Shown here piece after piece: positions 10,469 through 24,532 of a stretch of DNA of 64,000 nt; within the stretch, counting starts at the first letter, position 1; every line of letters starts with the position of its first letter. The stretch comes from Alphaproteobacteria bacterium (lineage in GTDB: Bacteria > Myxococcota_A > UBA796 > GCA-2862545): the NCBI GenBank assembly GCA_020632915.1, contig JACKEP010000009.1:124001-188000 (forward strand), in the 5' to 3' direction. A model generated the notes under the pieces. The model saw only the letters and a program-made list of their open reading frames with translations. It did no database searches and had not been told where the DNA came from. The translations under genes were made by a program, and so were the position numbers.

Positions 10469-11968
10469 ATGTCCACGCCCCTGGAGCAGCTCGCGCAGCT
10501 GCGCAGCCACGGCGGTCACCGCACCACACAGGGTCTGCCCGACGCCGTCGTCGCACGGTTCCTGCCCGATCATCCCAAGCTCGCCCGCGCCATCGACGAG
10601 GCGTGGCACCGTCACCGTGAGCTCCAGGCCGACTGGGGCGGCGCCTTGGCGATGGACGAGCTCGACCTCGCGGCGTGGCTCCAGGAGCGCTTCGTCAACT
10701 TCTACCCGTCCGACGCCGTCAATCCCTACGTTCCGCTGGCCGCGCGCGGCCCGTGGATCGTCACCAGCCACGGTGCGGTGCTCCACGACAGCGGCGGCTA
10801 CGGCATGCTCGGCCTGGGCCACGGTCCCGACGAGATCATGGCCGTCATGAGCAAGCCGTGGGTGATCGCCAACATCATGACGCCGTCGTTCTCCCACCGG
10901 CGGTTCACCGATGCGCTCGTGGCCGAGCTCGGCCACACCCGCGGCGGCTGCCCGTTCGACCGTTTCCTCTGCGTCAACTCCGGTTCCGAGTCGGTGACCG
11001 TGGCCGCCCGCATCGCCGACATCCAGGCCAACCGCCTCACGGCCCCGGGCGCCCGCCATGAGGGCAAGGAGGTCAAGTTCCTGGCGCTTGAAGGCGGCTT
11101 CCACGGCCGCACCGACCGGCCTGCCCAGGCGTCGCCGTCGTCCAATGCCACCTACCGCAAACACCTCTACAGCTTCCGCGACAGCGACAACCTCGTCACC
11201 GTGCCGCCGAACGACGTGGCGGCGCTCCAGCGGGCCTTCGCCCAGGCCGACGCCGACGGCGTGTTCTTCGACATGATGCTGATGGAGCCGGTGATGGGCG
11301 AGGGCCGCCCCGGCCTGGGCGCCACCCGCGCGTTCTACGACGAGGCACGCCGGCTCACGCGTGAGATGGGCACGCTGCTGCTCGTCGACAGCATCCAGGC
11401 CGGCCTGCGCACCCACGGCGTGCTGTCGATCGTCGACTACCCGGGCTTCGCCGACGCCGACCCGCCCGACCTGGAGACGTGGTCCAAGGCGATCAACGCC
11501 GCGCAGTACCCCCTGTCGGTCCTCGGCATGACCGCCACCGCCGCCGACCTGTACGTCAAGGGCGTCTACGGCAACACCATGACCGGCAACCCGCGGGCGT
11601 TGGAGGTGGGGGCGGCCGTGCTCGCCCAGCTCACGCCCGCGCTGCGCCAGAACATCGTCGACCGCGGCGCCGAGCTCAAGGCCGCGTTCGAGGCCCTGCG
11701 CGACGAGCTGCCGGAGGTGATCACCGGCGTGTCGGGCACGGGCCTGCTGCTCGCGATCGACCTCGACCCCGCCACCTACCCGGTGATGGGCGACCACGGC
11801 GTCGAGGCCTACGCCCGCACGCTCGGTCTCGGCGTGATCCACGGCGGCAAGAACGCGCTGCGCTTCACGCCCACGTTCCGCATCACGTCCGAGGAGGTGG
11901 CGCTGCTCACCGACCTCGTGCGCCGGGTGCTCGTCGGCTACGGCTCCACGGCCGCCGCCGCCAAGTAG
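10469..11968 (+). CDS. Class III (PLP-dependent) aminotransferase
   Basis: 499 residues, fold-type I PLP enzyme of the omega-aminotransferase class, with a strong GAGGAGG ribosome site. Visible motifs are SGSESVTVAARIA (phosphate-binding turn), VDSIQAGLRTHG with Asp307 (pyridine-N partner) and TWSKAIN with Lys340 (Schiff base), followed by GNTMTGNPRAL. It is longer than usual at the N terminus (~60 extra residues), and the SK in WSKAIN replaces the common GK. Class III enzymes move amino groups from omega-amino acids, ornithine or lysine-type donors. The donor here is undetermined and the gene is not in an obvious pathway operon. Confidence 0.88.
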   Translation: MSTPLEQLAQLRSHGGHRTTQGLPDAVVARFLPDHPKLARAIDEAWHRHRELQADWGGALAMDELDLAAWLQERFVNFYPSDAVNPYVPLAARGPWIVTSHGAVLHDSGGYGMLGLGHGPDEIMAVMSKPWVIANIMTPSFSHRRFTDALVAELGHTRGGCPFDRFLCVNSGSESVTVAARIADIQANRLTAPGARHEGKEVKFLALEGGFHGRTDRPAQASPSSNATYRKHLYSFRDSDNLVTVPPNDVAALQRAFAQADADGVFFDMMLMEPVMGEGRPGLGATRAFYDEARRLTREMGTLLLVDSIQAGLRTHGVLSIVDYPGFADADPPDLETWSKAINAAQYPLSVLGMTATAADLYVKGVYGNTMTGNPRALEVGAAVLAQLTPALRQNIVDRGAELKAAFEALRDELPEVITGVSGTGLLLAIDLDPATYPVMGDHGVEAYARTLGLGVIHGGKNALRFTPTFRITSEEVALLTDLVRRVLVGYGSTAAAAK

Positions 11969-11992
11969 GGCAACGACCGCCCCGTCGCCGCC

Positions 11993-12979
11993 TCACTCCT
12001 CGGCGACGGGTGCCGTCCGGGCCGCCTGCCCCTTGACCGTGATGACCGCGTCGGCGACCACGTCGAACGGGTCGTCCCCGTCGAGCCAGTCGGCATACCC
12101 GCCGTCGTCCATCAGGTGGAGCCCGAGGAAGGCGACGGTGGAGGCGCGGGCGAAGTCGTGGATGGCGTCGGGGTCGTCGGAGGACGGACACGCCGTGCAC
12201 CACGTGCCCCCCTCACCGGCGATGCACGGGTCCACCAGATCGGCGTGGGCGCCGGTCGGCAGCTCCCACTGCGTCGCGCCGTCGGGCAGGGCGTCGAAGA
12301 TCGCCGTGTATCCGGCCCCCGCACCGACGCAGGCAGGCTCGGCGCCGCCGACGCCCACCTGGGCGAGCGCCGCGCCGACGCCGTCGAACGTGCCGGGGGT
12401 CGTCGCGGACGGCCCGTCGCCCACCAGGCCCGCGCCGACCGGGTCGACGGGACTGAGCGCGACGGCGGCCTCGACGCGGGCGTCCGCAGCCGCGGTGAGC
12501 AGGGCCACGACGCCGCCGCGACCGTGCCCGACCACCCCCAGCCGGGACACGTCCACCACCACGTCCTCGATGGGCAGCGCGTTGTCGGTGAGCCAGTCGA
12601 TCGCGGCGGTGGTGTCGTCGACGAGGCCCTGCACACCCCGTGGCCCGACGGCCGGGTCCCACTGGGGCATCACCACCACCATGCCCCGCGCCGCCAGACG
12701 GGTGGCGGTGGTGTAGTAGTCCGCGCGCGTGAGCGTCGCGTCGTGGTGGAACAGCACCACGGGGGCGGCGCCGTCGAAGCGGGCCGGCTGGACGACCCAG
12801 GCCGGCACCCGCGACGGGAAGCCGCCCGAGCGCTCCCCAAGGTCGATCTCGAGGGTGTCGATGAGCTTGGAGCCGTAGGGACCGGACTCAGCGGCGTCCT
12901 TGCGGACCACCGGCGGATCGGTCGTCCCGCCGTCGCTGCACGCCACACCCAGGGCCAGCACCCACATCCAGCGCACCAC
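11993..12979 (-). CDS. Alpha/beta-hydrolase-like lipoprotein lacking the Ser nucleophile
   Basis: The GTG start at 12979 follows GGAGGTGACGG and opens a lipobox signal (LALGVAC). The 328-residue protein resembles dienelactone hydrolase/PET-hydrolase-like enzymes: VVLFHHDATLTRADYY (oxyanion strand), RGMVVVMPQWD, and a nucleophile-elbow strand. At the elbow the sequence is VVGHGRGGVVAL, so the expected GHSxGG Ser is Gly (codon GGT). A late THAD-like GAHADLVDPC could carry the His. Cysteines in the C-terminal part suggest disulfides. Either catalysis is lost and the fold binds something, or another residue serves. It is surface- or periplasm-anchored. Confidence 0.75.
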   Translation of the reverse strand: MVRWMWVLALGVACSDGGTTDPPVVRKDAAESGPYGSKLIDTLEIDLGERSGGFPSRVPAWVVQPARFDGAAPVVLFHHDATLTRADYYTTATRLAARGMVVVMPQWDPAVGPRGVQGLVDDTTAAIDWLTDNALPIEDVVVDVSRLGVVGHGRGGVVALLTAAADARVEAAVALSPVDPVGAGLVGDGPSATTPGTFDGVGAALAQVGVGGAEPACVGAGAGYTAIFDALPDGATQWELPTGAHADLVDPCIAGEGGTWCTACPSSDDPDAIHDFARASTVAFLGLHLMDDGGYADWLDGDDPFDVVADAVITVKGQAARTAPVAEE

Positions 12980-13102
12980 CCGTCACCTCCGCGCGCGACG
13001 ATAGCCCGGACTGTGCCGACCCGCGCCTGCCACCACCGCGCGGTGCTCGCCCCCTCCCAGCGACCACGATAGGCGCGGTCACCGCGTCTTCGGAGCCCTC
13101 CC

Positions 13103-18760
<5,658 letters not shown>

Positions 18761-18761
18761 C

Positions 18762-18798
18762 CCGGACCGCTCCCCCGACGGGGGGGCGGACCGTCCGG
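18762..18798 (+). terminator. Hairpin after the PKS stop codon
   Basis: Starts one base after the PKS stop. CCGGAC pairs with GTCCGG and the inner CGCTCCCCC pairs with GGGGGGCG around a short loop. A TTTCC stretch follows, so the U-tract is weak. Likely transcription terminator by position and stem strength. Confidence 0.5.
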
Positions 18799-19025
18799 TT
18801 TCCAAGAAACCACTTTGCAACCGCGCTGCCGGTGCTTATCTGATGCGCGTGGGCTTCGACGGCGTCCGCGCCGCCGGGGCCAGCTGCCTGCCCGACGCGT
18901 CGGCTCTTCGCATCGAATCCCATTCCAACTTCCTCTCTGGCTGACGAAAGGACGAGTTGGCGAGGAGCCGACGCCGACGGCCCGCAGACATGCTCACCGC
19001 CACACCGCGACCCCGCTCGCGGCGT

Positions 19026-19586
19026 TCAGCGGCGCCGTTCGGTGGGCCGGTCCGGGGCGTCGGGGGCCTCGTCGAGCGTGTCGAGCCAGCCGGCCGGCGC
19101 GTCGGGGAACGCGTCGGCGTAGGGGACGTAGGGCTTCAGGTCGAGCACGGGCGTGCCGTCGAGCAGGTCGATGCCGCGCACGCGGAGCACGTGGCCTTCG
19201 ACGCCCACGAGCTCCACGGCGGACAGGCCGAGCTGGTTGGGCCGGTGGGGGGCGCGCGTGGCGAGCACGCCGCGCCGGACCTTCGGGCCCCGCGGCGGCA
19301 CCACGGTGGGGTTCCAGTGCTTGTTGAGGTGGAACCAGGCCACCACCCAGATGTAGCCGAAGCCCTCCAGGCCGGAGAGCGCCTGCGCGGGCACGACGTG
19401 CTCGAACAGCTCGATGGTGGCGTCCTGCGCCCGCTCGCCGAGCGTGCCGGCGGTGACGGTGGCCTGGCGCGGGGTGCCGTAGCGCTGGCGGTAGGGCGAC
19501 CGCACCACGCCGATCGGCGTGAGGCTCACCGTGTCCGGGAAGGGCACGGCGTCGACGTAGTCCTTGTCGGGTCCGGGGCTGGCCAT
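19026..19586 (-). CDS. trmO: TrmO-family tRNA (t6A37) N6-methyltransferase
   Basis: 186 residues of the TsaA/TrmO (UPF0066) beta-barrel family. Characteristic stretches are LTPIGVVRSPY near the N terminus, ALSGLEGFGYIWVVAWFHLN in the middle, RGVLATRAPHRPNQLGLSAV (the SAM-binding RxPxRPNPIG-type motif) and GIDLLDGTPVLDLKPYVPYAD. The family methylates N6 of threonylcarbamoyl-adenosine 37 in tRNA-Thr, using SAM. The start at 19586 follows a GGTAGGTGGG stretch. The C terminus has ~20 extra Asp/Pro/Arg-rich residues. Stands alone on the minus strand. Confidence 0.88.
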   Translation of the reverse strand: MASPGPDKDYVDAVPFPDTVSLTPIGVVRSPYRQRYGTPRQATVTAGTLGERAQDATIELFEHVVPAQALSGLEGFGYIWVVAWFHLNKHWNPTVVPPRGPKVRRGVLATRAPHRPNQLGLSAVELVGVEGHVLRVRGIDLLDGTPVLDLKPYVPYADAFPDAPAGWLDTLDEAPDAPDRPTERRR

Positions 19587-19682
19587 GGCGGCCCACCTAC
19601 CCTGTGAGCGCTCCGTGCACACGCCGCGTCCGTGCTGGACGGCGGACCCGGTTCGGATCATGATGCGGGCCTGGAGGCGCGC

Positions 19683-20606
19683 TTGATCCCTTCCCGTCAC
19701 CTGCTGCCCGGCCTCGTCCTCGCCACCGCCTGCTCCGGCGGCACCGTGTCGCCCACCGACAAGGACGACACCGACGACACCGACACCACGATCGACACGA
19801 TCGACACGTTCCCGCTGGTCGACACCTCCGACCCGGTCGACACCGACGTCGTCGACACCGACATCGTCGACACCGATCCGGTCCAGCCCACCAGCTGCAG
19901 CCGCCCGCCCGAGCCGGGTCTCACCTACGTGTGCGACCTGTCGGTCAACGGCGCGTCGGCGTTCGTGCGCGCCGCGCAGCCCGGCAAGCCGCTCGTCCTC
20001 GACGTGCAGCAGACCGCCGCCAACCCCCAGGGGCAGTTCATCGGCGCCCAGGCCCGCGGCAACCGCGCCATCGCGGGCTTCCACGGCTACACGATGTTGG
20101 ACCTCGACGACCTCGGCACCATCAGCTTCGACGGCGACCAGGAGATCGGCAACCTGCCGGTCGAGATCGAGATCGTCGTCGACCTCGGCTGCGACAGCTC
20201 CAGCTTCGGGCTGATCAAGGTGGCCGGCAGCGCCTTCCTCGGCACCACCGTGGTCGACGGCCACACGCGGTTCTCGGCGTCCGCCGGCCAGCCGGTGTGG
20301 ACCGCGGTCGGCGGCATCGAGGATCCCGGGAGCCCCGGCACGTGGCTCCTCGACCCGACGAACGGGTCGCTGTCCACGCCCAAGAGCCTCAACCTGCTGC
20401 GCGCGGCCTACCCGTCGGCGTGCGTGCGCAACTTCCAGCTGTCGAGCCTGTCGGGCAACCTCGACAGCTACGCCGCGCTGCCCCGCACGCGCGTGGTCAG
20501 CGGCATCCTGCTCACCCTGGGCACGGCCACGAGCACGCTCAACCCGGGTCAGTGGAAGATCTACCGGGTGCAGATCAACGACGACGTGCACCTGCCGCCG
20601 CCGTAG
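19683..20606 (+). CDS. Lipoprotein with Asp-Thr-rich linker, unknown function
   Basis: The TTG start at 19683 is chosen because GGAGG lies five bases before it and the resulting 17-residue signal ends in LVLATAC. An upstream in-frame ATG (19632) would add a non-signal leader. After the Cys comes a ~40-residue linker of DTD/VDTD repeats, then a ~240-residue beta-rich domain with paired cysteines (SCSRPP, YVCDLS, LGCDSSS, ACVRNF). No known family was recognised. Asp-Thr linkers of this kind recur in six or more lipoproteins of this window. Likely an envelope surface protein. Confidence 0.75.
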   Translation: MIPSRHLLPGLVLATACSGGTVSPTDKDDTDDTDTTIDTIDTFPLVDTSDPVDTDVVDTDIVDTDPVQPTSCSRPPEPGLTYVCDLSVNGASAFVRAAQPGKPLVLDVQQTAANPQGQFIGAQARGNRAIAGFHGYTMLDLDDLGTISFDGDQEIGNLPVEIEIVVDLGCDSSSFGLIKVAGSAFLGTTVVDGHTRFSASAGQPVWTAVGGIEDPGSPGTWLLDPTNGSLSTPKSLNLLRAAYPSACVRNFQLSSLSGNLDSYAALPRTRVVSGILLTLGTATSTLNPGQWKIYRVQINDDVHLPPP

Positions 20607-20608
20607 GC

Positions 20609-20630
20609 GCCTGCGGCTCGAGCCGCAGGC
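20609..20630. terminator. Perfect 22-bp palindrome between convergent genes
   Basis: A perfect inverted repeat with 11-bp GC-rich arms (GCCTGCGGCTC and its complement). It starts two bases after the stop of the + strand lipoprotein and lies 49 bases beyond the stop of the minus-strand lipoprotein. It could act as a bidirectional terminator although no T-run follows on either side. Confidence 0.45.
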
Positions 20631-20679
20631 TGGCGCCGGTCGCGGGGCGCAGGCGCTGCCCCTTCCCCTCCAGGCGCCC

Positions 20680-21393
20680 CTACAGCGTCCAGCAGACCGA
20701 CAGGCCCGCGAGGTCGCCGGGACCGAGCAGGGCGAGGCACACGGCGTCGCCCTCGGCCACGGTGAGCACCGCGTCGGCGTCGCCGACATCGACGCGCACG
20801 GCGGTGCCGAGGTCGAGGTCGTAGACGAGGTAGGGCGCGGGCACGCCGGGGATCTGGCCGTCGCCGACGGGGAGCGCGCCGTCGAGCGGGGCGAGCTGGC
20901 TGTCGCCGGGCCACGGGTGCAGGTCGGTGTCGCTGTCGGTGGCGGCGCCCGGCACGCCGAAGTCGTCGGTGTCGCTCAGGTCGGCGCCGAGCGTGAGTCG
21001 GAACAGCTCGACGGCGCCGTCGGTGAACACGAGCTCGTCGCCGAGAGCGGCGCGAACCACGACCACGAAGCCGCCTTCCCGAAGGGCGAGCGTGCGCCCG
21101 CCATCGCGGCCGTCGACGCGCAGCTCGGCGTGGGACACGCGCAGCGCACCGGGCACGCCCACGACGGTGACGTCGCCAGGCGTCGCGGAGAGCACGGAGG
21201 TGCCGGTGATGAAGATGCCCTCGCCCACGCCGAGGTCGGCCGCGTCGTCGGTGGCCGGAGCGTCGACGTCGCCGTCGGTCTCCAGCCCGCCACGGCCGGG
21301 ATCGTTCCCGTCGAGGTAGCCGGTCTCGTCGACGTGGCTGGGGTCGTACCAGCAGCCCACGAGCATCAGGCAGATCGGCCACACACGGCTCAT
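20680..21393 (-). CDS. Acidic lipoprotein, unknown function
   Basis: 237 residues with a short lipoprotein signal (MSRVWPICLMLVGC) and an Asp/Thr/Gly-rich linker (DETGYLDGNDPGRGG...DTDD). The rest is two beta-rich segments, one resembling an IPT/TIG-like immunoglobulin strand pattern (GIFITGTSVLSATPGDVTVVG), the other a jelly-roll-like tail ending in a Cys pair. The start is coupled to the upstream regulator-like gene by a TGATG junction. No enzyme motif. Likely a cell-surface structural or binding protein. Confidence 0.75.
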   Translation of the reverse strand: MSRVWPICLMLVGCWYDPSHVDETGYLDGNDPGRGGLETDGDVDAPATDDAADLGVGEGIFITGTSVLSATPGDVTVVGVPGALRVSHAELRVDGRDGGRTLALREGGFVVVVRAALGDELVFTDGAVELFRLTLGADLSDTDDFGVPGAATDSDTDLHPWPGDSQLAPLDGALPVGDGQIPGVPAPYLVYDLDLGTAVRVDVGDADAVLTVAEGDAVCLALLGPGDLAGLSVCWTL

Positions 21394-22142
21394 CACTCCT
21401 CCTCCAGCGGCGCGACCGCCACCGTGATGCCGAACCGCGCTCCCGTGCCCTCGGCGAGCGCCTTCTCCTCCATGCCCACGGCCTCCGCGCGCAGCCCGGC
21501 GAAGGTGCGCTCGATGGCCTCGGCCACGTCCTCGGGACGGGCGGCGAAGGACCACGACCGCGCGCCCGCGGGCTGCGTGCCCCCCTTCACGAACCGCTCC
21601 CACACGCTGTCGGCCACGATCGAGACCTGGTGGTTGATCGCGTCGACCCGGCGCTGGAGGTCGTCGGTGACGAACGACCGCAGGGTGCCGGACAGGGCGT
21701 AGGTGTCGGCGGCACCGGCGACCGGCTCGACCCAACCCACCTCGACGAGGTGGGTGACCGCGCGACGCACGGCGGACTCGTCGAGATCGGTCTGGGCGAC
21801 CAGCGAGGCGACGTCGAGCGCCTGCCCCAGCAGCGCGCCCGTGACCTGACGGATCGGCTCGACCTCGGTCTCGGGGGCGAAGAACGCCTCCTTGAGCGTG
21901 CGGTTGAGCGTGCCCGCGGTGCGCAGCGACACGCCGAGCTTGTCGGCCACGACGCCGAGATCGCGTGGGTTGCGCCGCCGGTACTCGAGGAAGTAGGCCG
22001 TGCGCAGCAGGTCGGTGAGCCGGGCGAGCGGCATCTCGACGCGGGCTGCCACCCGGACCGCGCCTTCGAGCAGCGAGAACACCAGGCGAGCGGGAAGCTC
22101 GACGGCGGCGTGCGCTGGCGACGTGGAGCCCTTCTTCGACAA
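21393..22142 (-). CDS. Helix-turn-helix regulator-like protein (possibly DUF6502)
   Basis: The TTG start at 22142 is proposed because GAGG sits five bases upstream and translation then opens with MSKKGSTSP. There is no in-frame ATG near the conserved part. The 249-residue protein is helical: a segment with YFLEYRRRNPRDLGVVADKLGVSLRTAGTLNRTLK looks like a winged HTH, and a second repeat-like region follows (LDESAVRRAVTHLVEVGWVEP). The layout resembles DUF6502, a family known only from genomes; this match is from memory of the pattern. Its stop overlaps the start of the acidic lipoprotein (TGATG), and the pair is divergent from the SDR gene. Confidence 0.6.
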   Translation of the reverse strand: MSKKGSTSPAHAAVELPARLVFSLLEGAVRVAARVEMPLARLTDLLRTAYFLEYRRRNPRDLGVVADKLGVSLRTAGTLNRTLKEAFFAPETEVEPIRQVTGALLGQALDVASLVAQTDLDESAVRRAVTHLVEVGWVEPVAGAADTYALSGTLRSFVTDDLQRRVDAINHQVSIVADSVWERFVKGGTQPAGARSWSFAARPEDVAEAIERTFAGLRAEAVGMEEKALAEGTGARFGITVAVAPLEEE

Positions 22143-22308
22143 GGGGGCCTCGGCGTGGTGGGACCATGGTTGTACACGCCACGGCAGGCGTCGACCACCC
22201 TGATCGGCAAAAACTTGCAGGTTTGGATCCAGCGTCGCGTGCCCGGAGCGGTCGACGCTCGCCTCCGAGCGGGTCAGGTTGGCCGCCACCCTGTGCCCAG
22301 GAGCCTGC

Positions 22309-23064
22309 ATGTCCTCCGTCGCCCTCGTCACCGGCGCCGCCTCCGGCCTCGGCCTCGCCACCGCCACCCGCCTGCACGCCGAGGGCTTCGCGGTCGTCGG
22401 CATCGATCTCGACGCCGACCGCGGCCAGGCGGCCTTCGAGGCGTTCGGCGCCCGCGGCCGCTTCGTCAAGGCCGACGTCACCTCCGAGGAGGGCGTCGGC
22501 GCCGCCATCGCCGCAGCCGCCGAGCTCGGCACGCTGCGCGCCAGCGTGTGCTGCGCCGGCGTCGGGTGGGCGAGCCGCGTGCTGTCGAAGAAGGGCCCCC
22601 ACCCCCTCGACCTGTTCCGCAAGGTCGTCGAGATCAACCTCGTCGGCACGTTCAACGTCCACCGCCTGGCAGCCGCCGCGATGGCCGAGCACGACGCCGA
22701 CGCCGACGGTCAGCGCGGCGTGCTGATCTCCACGGCCTCGGTCGCTGCCTTCGAGGGGCAGATCGGTCAGGTGGCCTACAGCGCGTCGAAGGGCGGCGTG
22801 GCGGCGATGACGCTGCCGATCGCCCGCGACCTCGCCAAGCTCGGCATCCGCGCCGTCACGATCGCGCCGGGCATCTTCGACACGCCGATGCTCGCCACCG
22901 TGTCGGACGAGTACCGTGCCGGGCTCGCGGCGAGCGTGCCGAACCCGTCGCGCCTGGGCACGCCCGAGGAGTACGCCGACATGGCGTGGACGATCGTGCG
23001 CACGCCCTACCTCAACGGCACCACCGTGCGCCTCGACGGCGCGCTGCGGATGGCGCCGAAGTAG
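22309..23064 (+). CDS. Short-chain dehydrogenase/reductase (HSD17B10-like)
   Basis: 251 residues. Rossmann motif TGAASGLG near residue 8, a D-x-D turn (GIDLDAD) favouring NAD over NADP, NxxG-type CCAGVGWA, and the catalytic Ser144, Tyr157 and Lys161 (STAS...YSASK). The PGIFDTPM and PNPSRLGTPEEYA segments match type II 3-hydroxyacyl-CoA dehydrogenase (HSD17B10) and related acyl-CoA reductases, so oxidation of a 3-hydroxyacyl-CoA is plausible. GGAG precedes the ATG. Followed 49 bp later by a small gene with a nearly identical start region. Confidence 0.87.
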   Translation: MSSVALVTGAASGLGLATATRLHAEGFAVVGIDLDADRGQAAFEAFGARGRFVKADVTSEEGVGAAIAAAAELGTLRASVCCAGVGWASRVLSKKGPHPLDLFRKVVEINLVGTFNVHRLAAAAMAEHDADADGQRGVLISTASVAAFEGQIGQVAYSASKGGVAAMTLPIARDLAKLGIRAVTIAPGIFDTPMLATVSDEYRAGLAASVPNPSRLGTPEEYADMAWTIVRTPYLNGTTVRLDGALRMAPK

Positions 23065-23113
23065 GTCGCACCGGCCGGGGCTGGTATGCTCCCGCAGCCG
23101 CCCCGGAGCCTGC

Positions 23114-23401
23114 ATGTCCTCGTCGCGCGAACACATCCTCGACGCCATCGTGGCGGCCATCGGCGCGTCGGCCCTGCCCGACGCCCAGACGACGCCGCTC
23201 GAGGCGGCGGTGCGTGCGCTCTACGCCTCTCGCCCCAACGCGATGGACAAGGTGCAGGCCCCGCTCGGTCGGGCGCTCCGCAACCCTGCGTTCCCCGGCA
23301 TCTGGCAGCGGTGCGTCGACGACATCCCCGACACGCCGGTCTACGCCGACCTGCGCGACGCGGCGCGCCACATCGCCACCTTCGTCGCGCCGACGGCGTA
23401 G
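23114..23401 (+). CDS. Small hypothetical protein (95 aa)
   Basis: A 95-residue soluble, helix-rich protein of no recognised family. Its ribosome site and first codons (GGAGCCTGCATGTCCTC) duplicate those of the SDR gene upstream, and a TATGCT -10-like box lies at 23085-23090. Thr/Ala/Pro-poor, balanced charge, no signal or membrane segment. The good codon bias and clear start argue that it is real. Confidence 0.6.
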   Translation: MSSSREHILDAIVAAIGASALPDAQTTPLEAAVRALYASRPNAMDKVQAPLGRALRNPAFPGIWQRCVDDIPDTPVYADLRDAARHIATFVAPTA

Positions 23402-23484
23402 GACGTCGATCGGACACGCCACGCGGCGCGTCGGCCGGCTCAGCCCACGCGTGCCGCTGACCCGGAGCGGCGCCCGAGCCCTCG

Positions 23485-23928
23485 CTACGGGAACAGGCCG
23501 GTGTCGCCCGGGCTGAACAAGCCCGAGTCGCCCACGCCACCGAAGCCGCTGGTGTCGAAGCCGCCGCCGCCACCGCCGAGGCCGGTGTCGAAGCCGCCGC
23601 CGGACGTGCCGCCACCGGACGTGCCGCCGCCGCTGGTGCCGCCGCCGGACGTGCCGCCGCCGCTGGTGCCACCACCCGACGTGCCGCCACCGCTCGTGCC
23701 GCCGCCGGGCGACGTGCCGCCACCGCTCGTGCCGCCGCCGGAGCCGCCGTCGTCGACGCCCGTGTCCCACACCACCTCGGTGTCGACCACGTCGGAGTCG
23801 ACGGTGTCGACGTCGGTGTCGTCGACCCCATCGGGATCGGACCCCGGCTTGATCGCGTCGGTGAACCCGTTCAGCGAGCCACAGGCCGCGACCAGTCCGA
23901 ACAGTGCGATGGAGCGCCAGAGGTTCAT
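23485..23928 (-). CDS. Lipoprotein with nine GGGTS repeats
   Basis: 147 residues. The lipobox signal MNLWRSIALFGLVAAC is followed by an acidic Asp/Val/Thr linker (DDTDVDTVDSDVVDTEV), then nine GGGTS pentapeptides with one inserted Pro, and a Gly/Phe/Asp tail (GGGFDTGLGG, SGFGGVGDSG) ending at LFP. It has no room for an enzymatic domain. The sequence is low-complexity and probably flexible, like a tether or a surface coat protein. A good promoter lies 25 bp upstream. Unknown function. Confidence 0.75.
   Translation of the reverse strand: MNLWRSIALFGLVAACGSLNGFTDAIKPGSDPDGVDDTDVDTVDSDVVDTEVVWDTGVDDGGSGGGTSGGGTSPGGGTSGGGTSGGGTSGGGTSGGGTSGGGTSGGGTSGGGFDTGLGGGGGGFDTSGFGGVGDSGLFSPGDTGLFP
23602..23739 (-). 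repeat. 15-bp tandem repeat array encoding GGGTS units
   Basis: Nine 15-bp units plus one inserted codon, in frame inside the minus-strand lipoprotein gene. Units differ only at synonymous positions (ACG/ACC/AGC choices). The uninterrupted frame shows it is coding; unit number could vary by slippage. Confidence 0.85.
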
Positions 23929-23952
23929 GAAGTCCACCTGGGGTTCGCGCGC

Positions 23953-23980
23953 ACTATACATGGCCGTTTCCGATGCGCAA
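23953..23980 (-). promoter_or_regulatory. Sigma70-like promoter of the GGGTS lipoprotein
   Basis: On the minus strand TTGCGC (23980-23975), 16-bp spacer, TATAGT (23958-23953); the -10 has five of six consensus bases. The region is markedly AT-rich for this genome and ends 25 bp before the start codon at 23928. The predicted leader is about 20 nt. Confidence 0.55.
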
Positions 23981-24115
23981 CACGCTACACGGTGCTTCGA
24001 CATCGCGGTGACGGGCATTCCGCGTACCGTTCGACCCGGCGCGCGGTCGTCCTCGGCCTCGGAACCGGCCATCCGTCCCCTCCACGGGGGACGGTCCACG
24101 TCGGCGCCGACGACC

Positions 24116-24532
24116 CTACGGAAACAGGCGCTCGGCGAAGTCACCGCAGGCCGACTGGTCGCGGAAGGTCGCGTCGTCCGGCGACCACGTCAGCGTCTCC
24201 CCGAAGCCGGCCTCGTAGACGAAGCGCCAGCCCAGGTCGGCCTCGAAGGTGCAGCCGCCGTCGCCGTCGAGGTCGGCGAACGCGACGATGCCGTTGCTGT
24301 CGGCCGCGTCGAGGACGTCGACGAGCGTGCCGGTGGGCGTGGACGACAGGTCGAGCACGAGCTCGCCCTGCACCTCGGCAAACACCACGACGTCGACGAC
24401 GAGCAGGGTTGCGTCCGGATGGGCCGCCACGAGGTCGGAGGCGTCGACGACGAGGTCGAGCCGGCGATCGCAGCCGGCCACCATCCCCAGGCTCGCCGCG
24501 ACGAGCCCTGCCCGCGCGGCGCACCGCGTCAC
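24116..24532 (-). CDS. Small lipoprotein coupled to the GAPDH gene
   Basis: 138 residues starting at a GTG (24532) that overlaps the GAPDH stop as GTGA. This start gives an N-region VTRCAARAG and the lipobox GMVAGC. The mature part is a single beta-sandwich-like domain with Asp-rich loops (DLDGDGGC) that could bind calcium, and two Cys that may pair. Family not recognised. Translational coupling to a cytosolic dehydrogenase is odd for an envelope protein and may only reflect compact packing. Confidence 0.65.
   Translation of the reverse strand: MTRCAARAGLVAASLGMVAGCDRRLDLVVDASDLVAAHPDATLLVVDVVVFAEVQGELVLDLSSTPTGTLVDVLDAADSNGIVAFADLDGDGGCTFEADLGWRFVYEAGFGETLTWSPDDATFRDQSACGDFAERLFP

Noticed and set aside
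23602..23739. Possible CRISPR array or minisatellite
   Set aside because: 15-bp units without spacers, in frame and coding GGGTS; purely a coding repeat.
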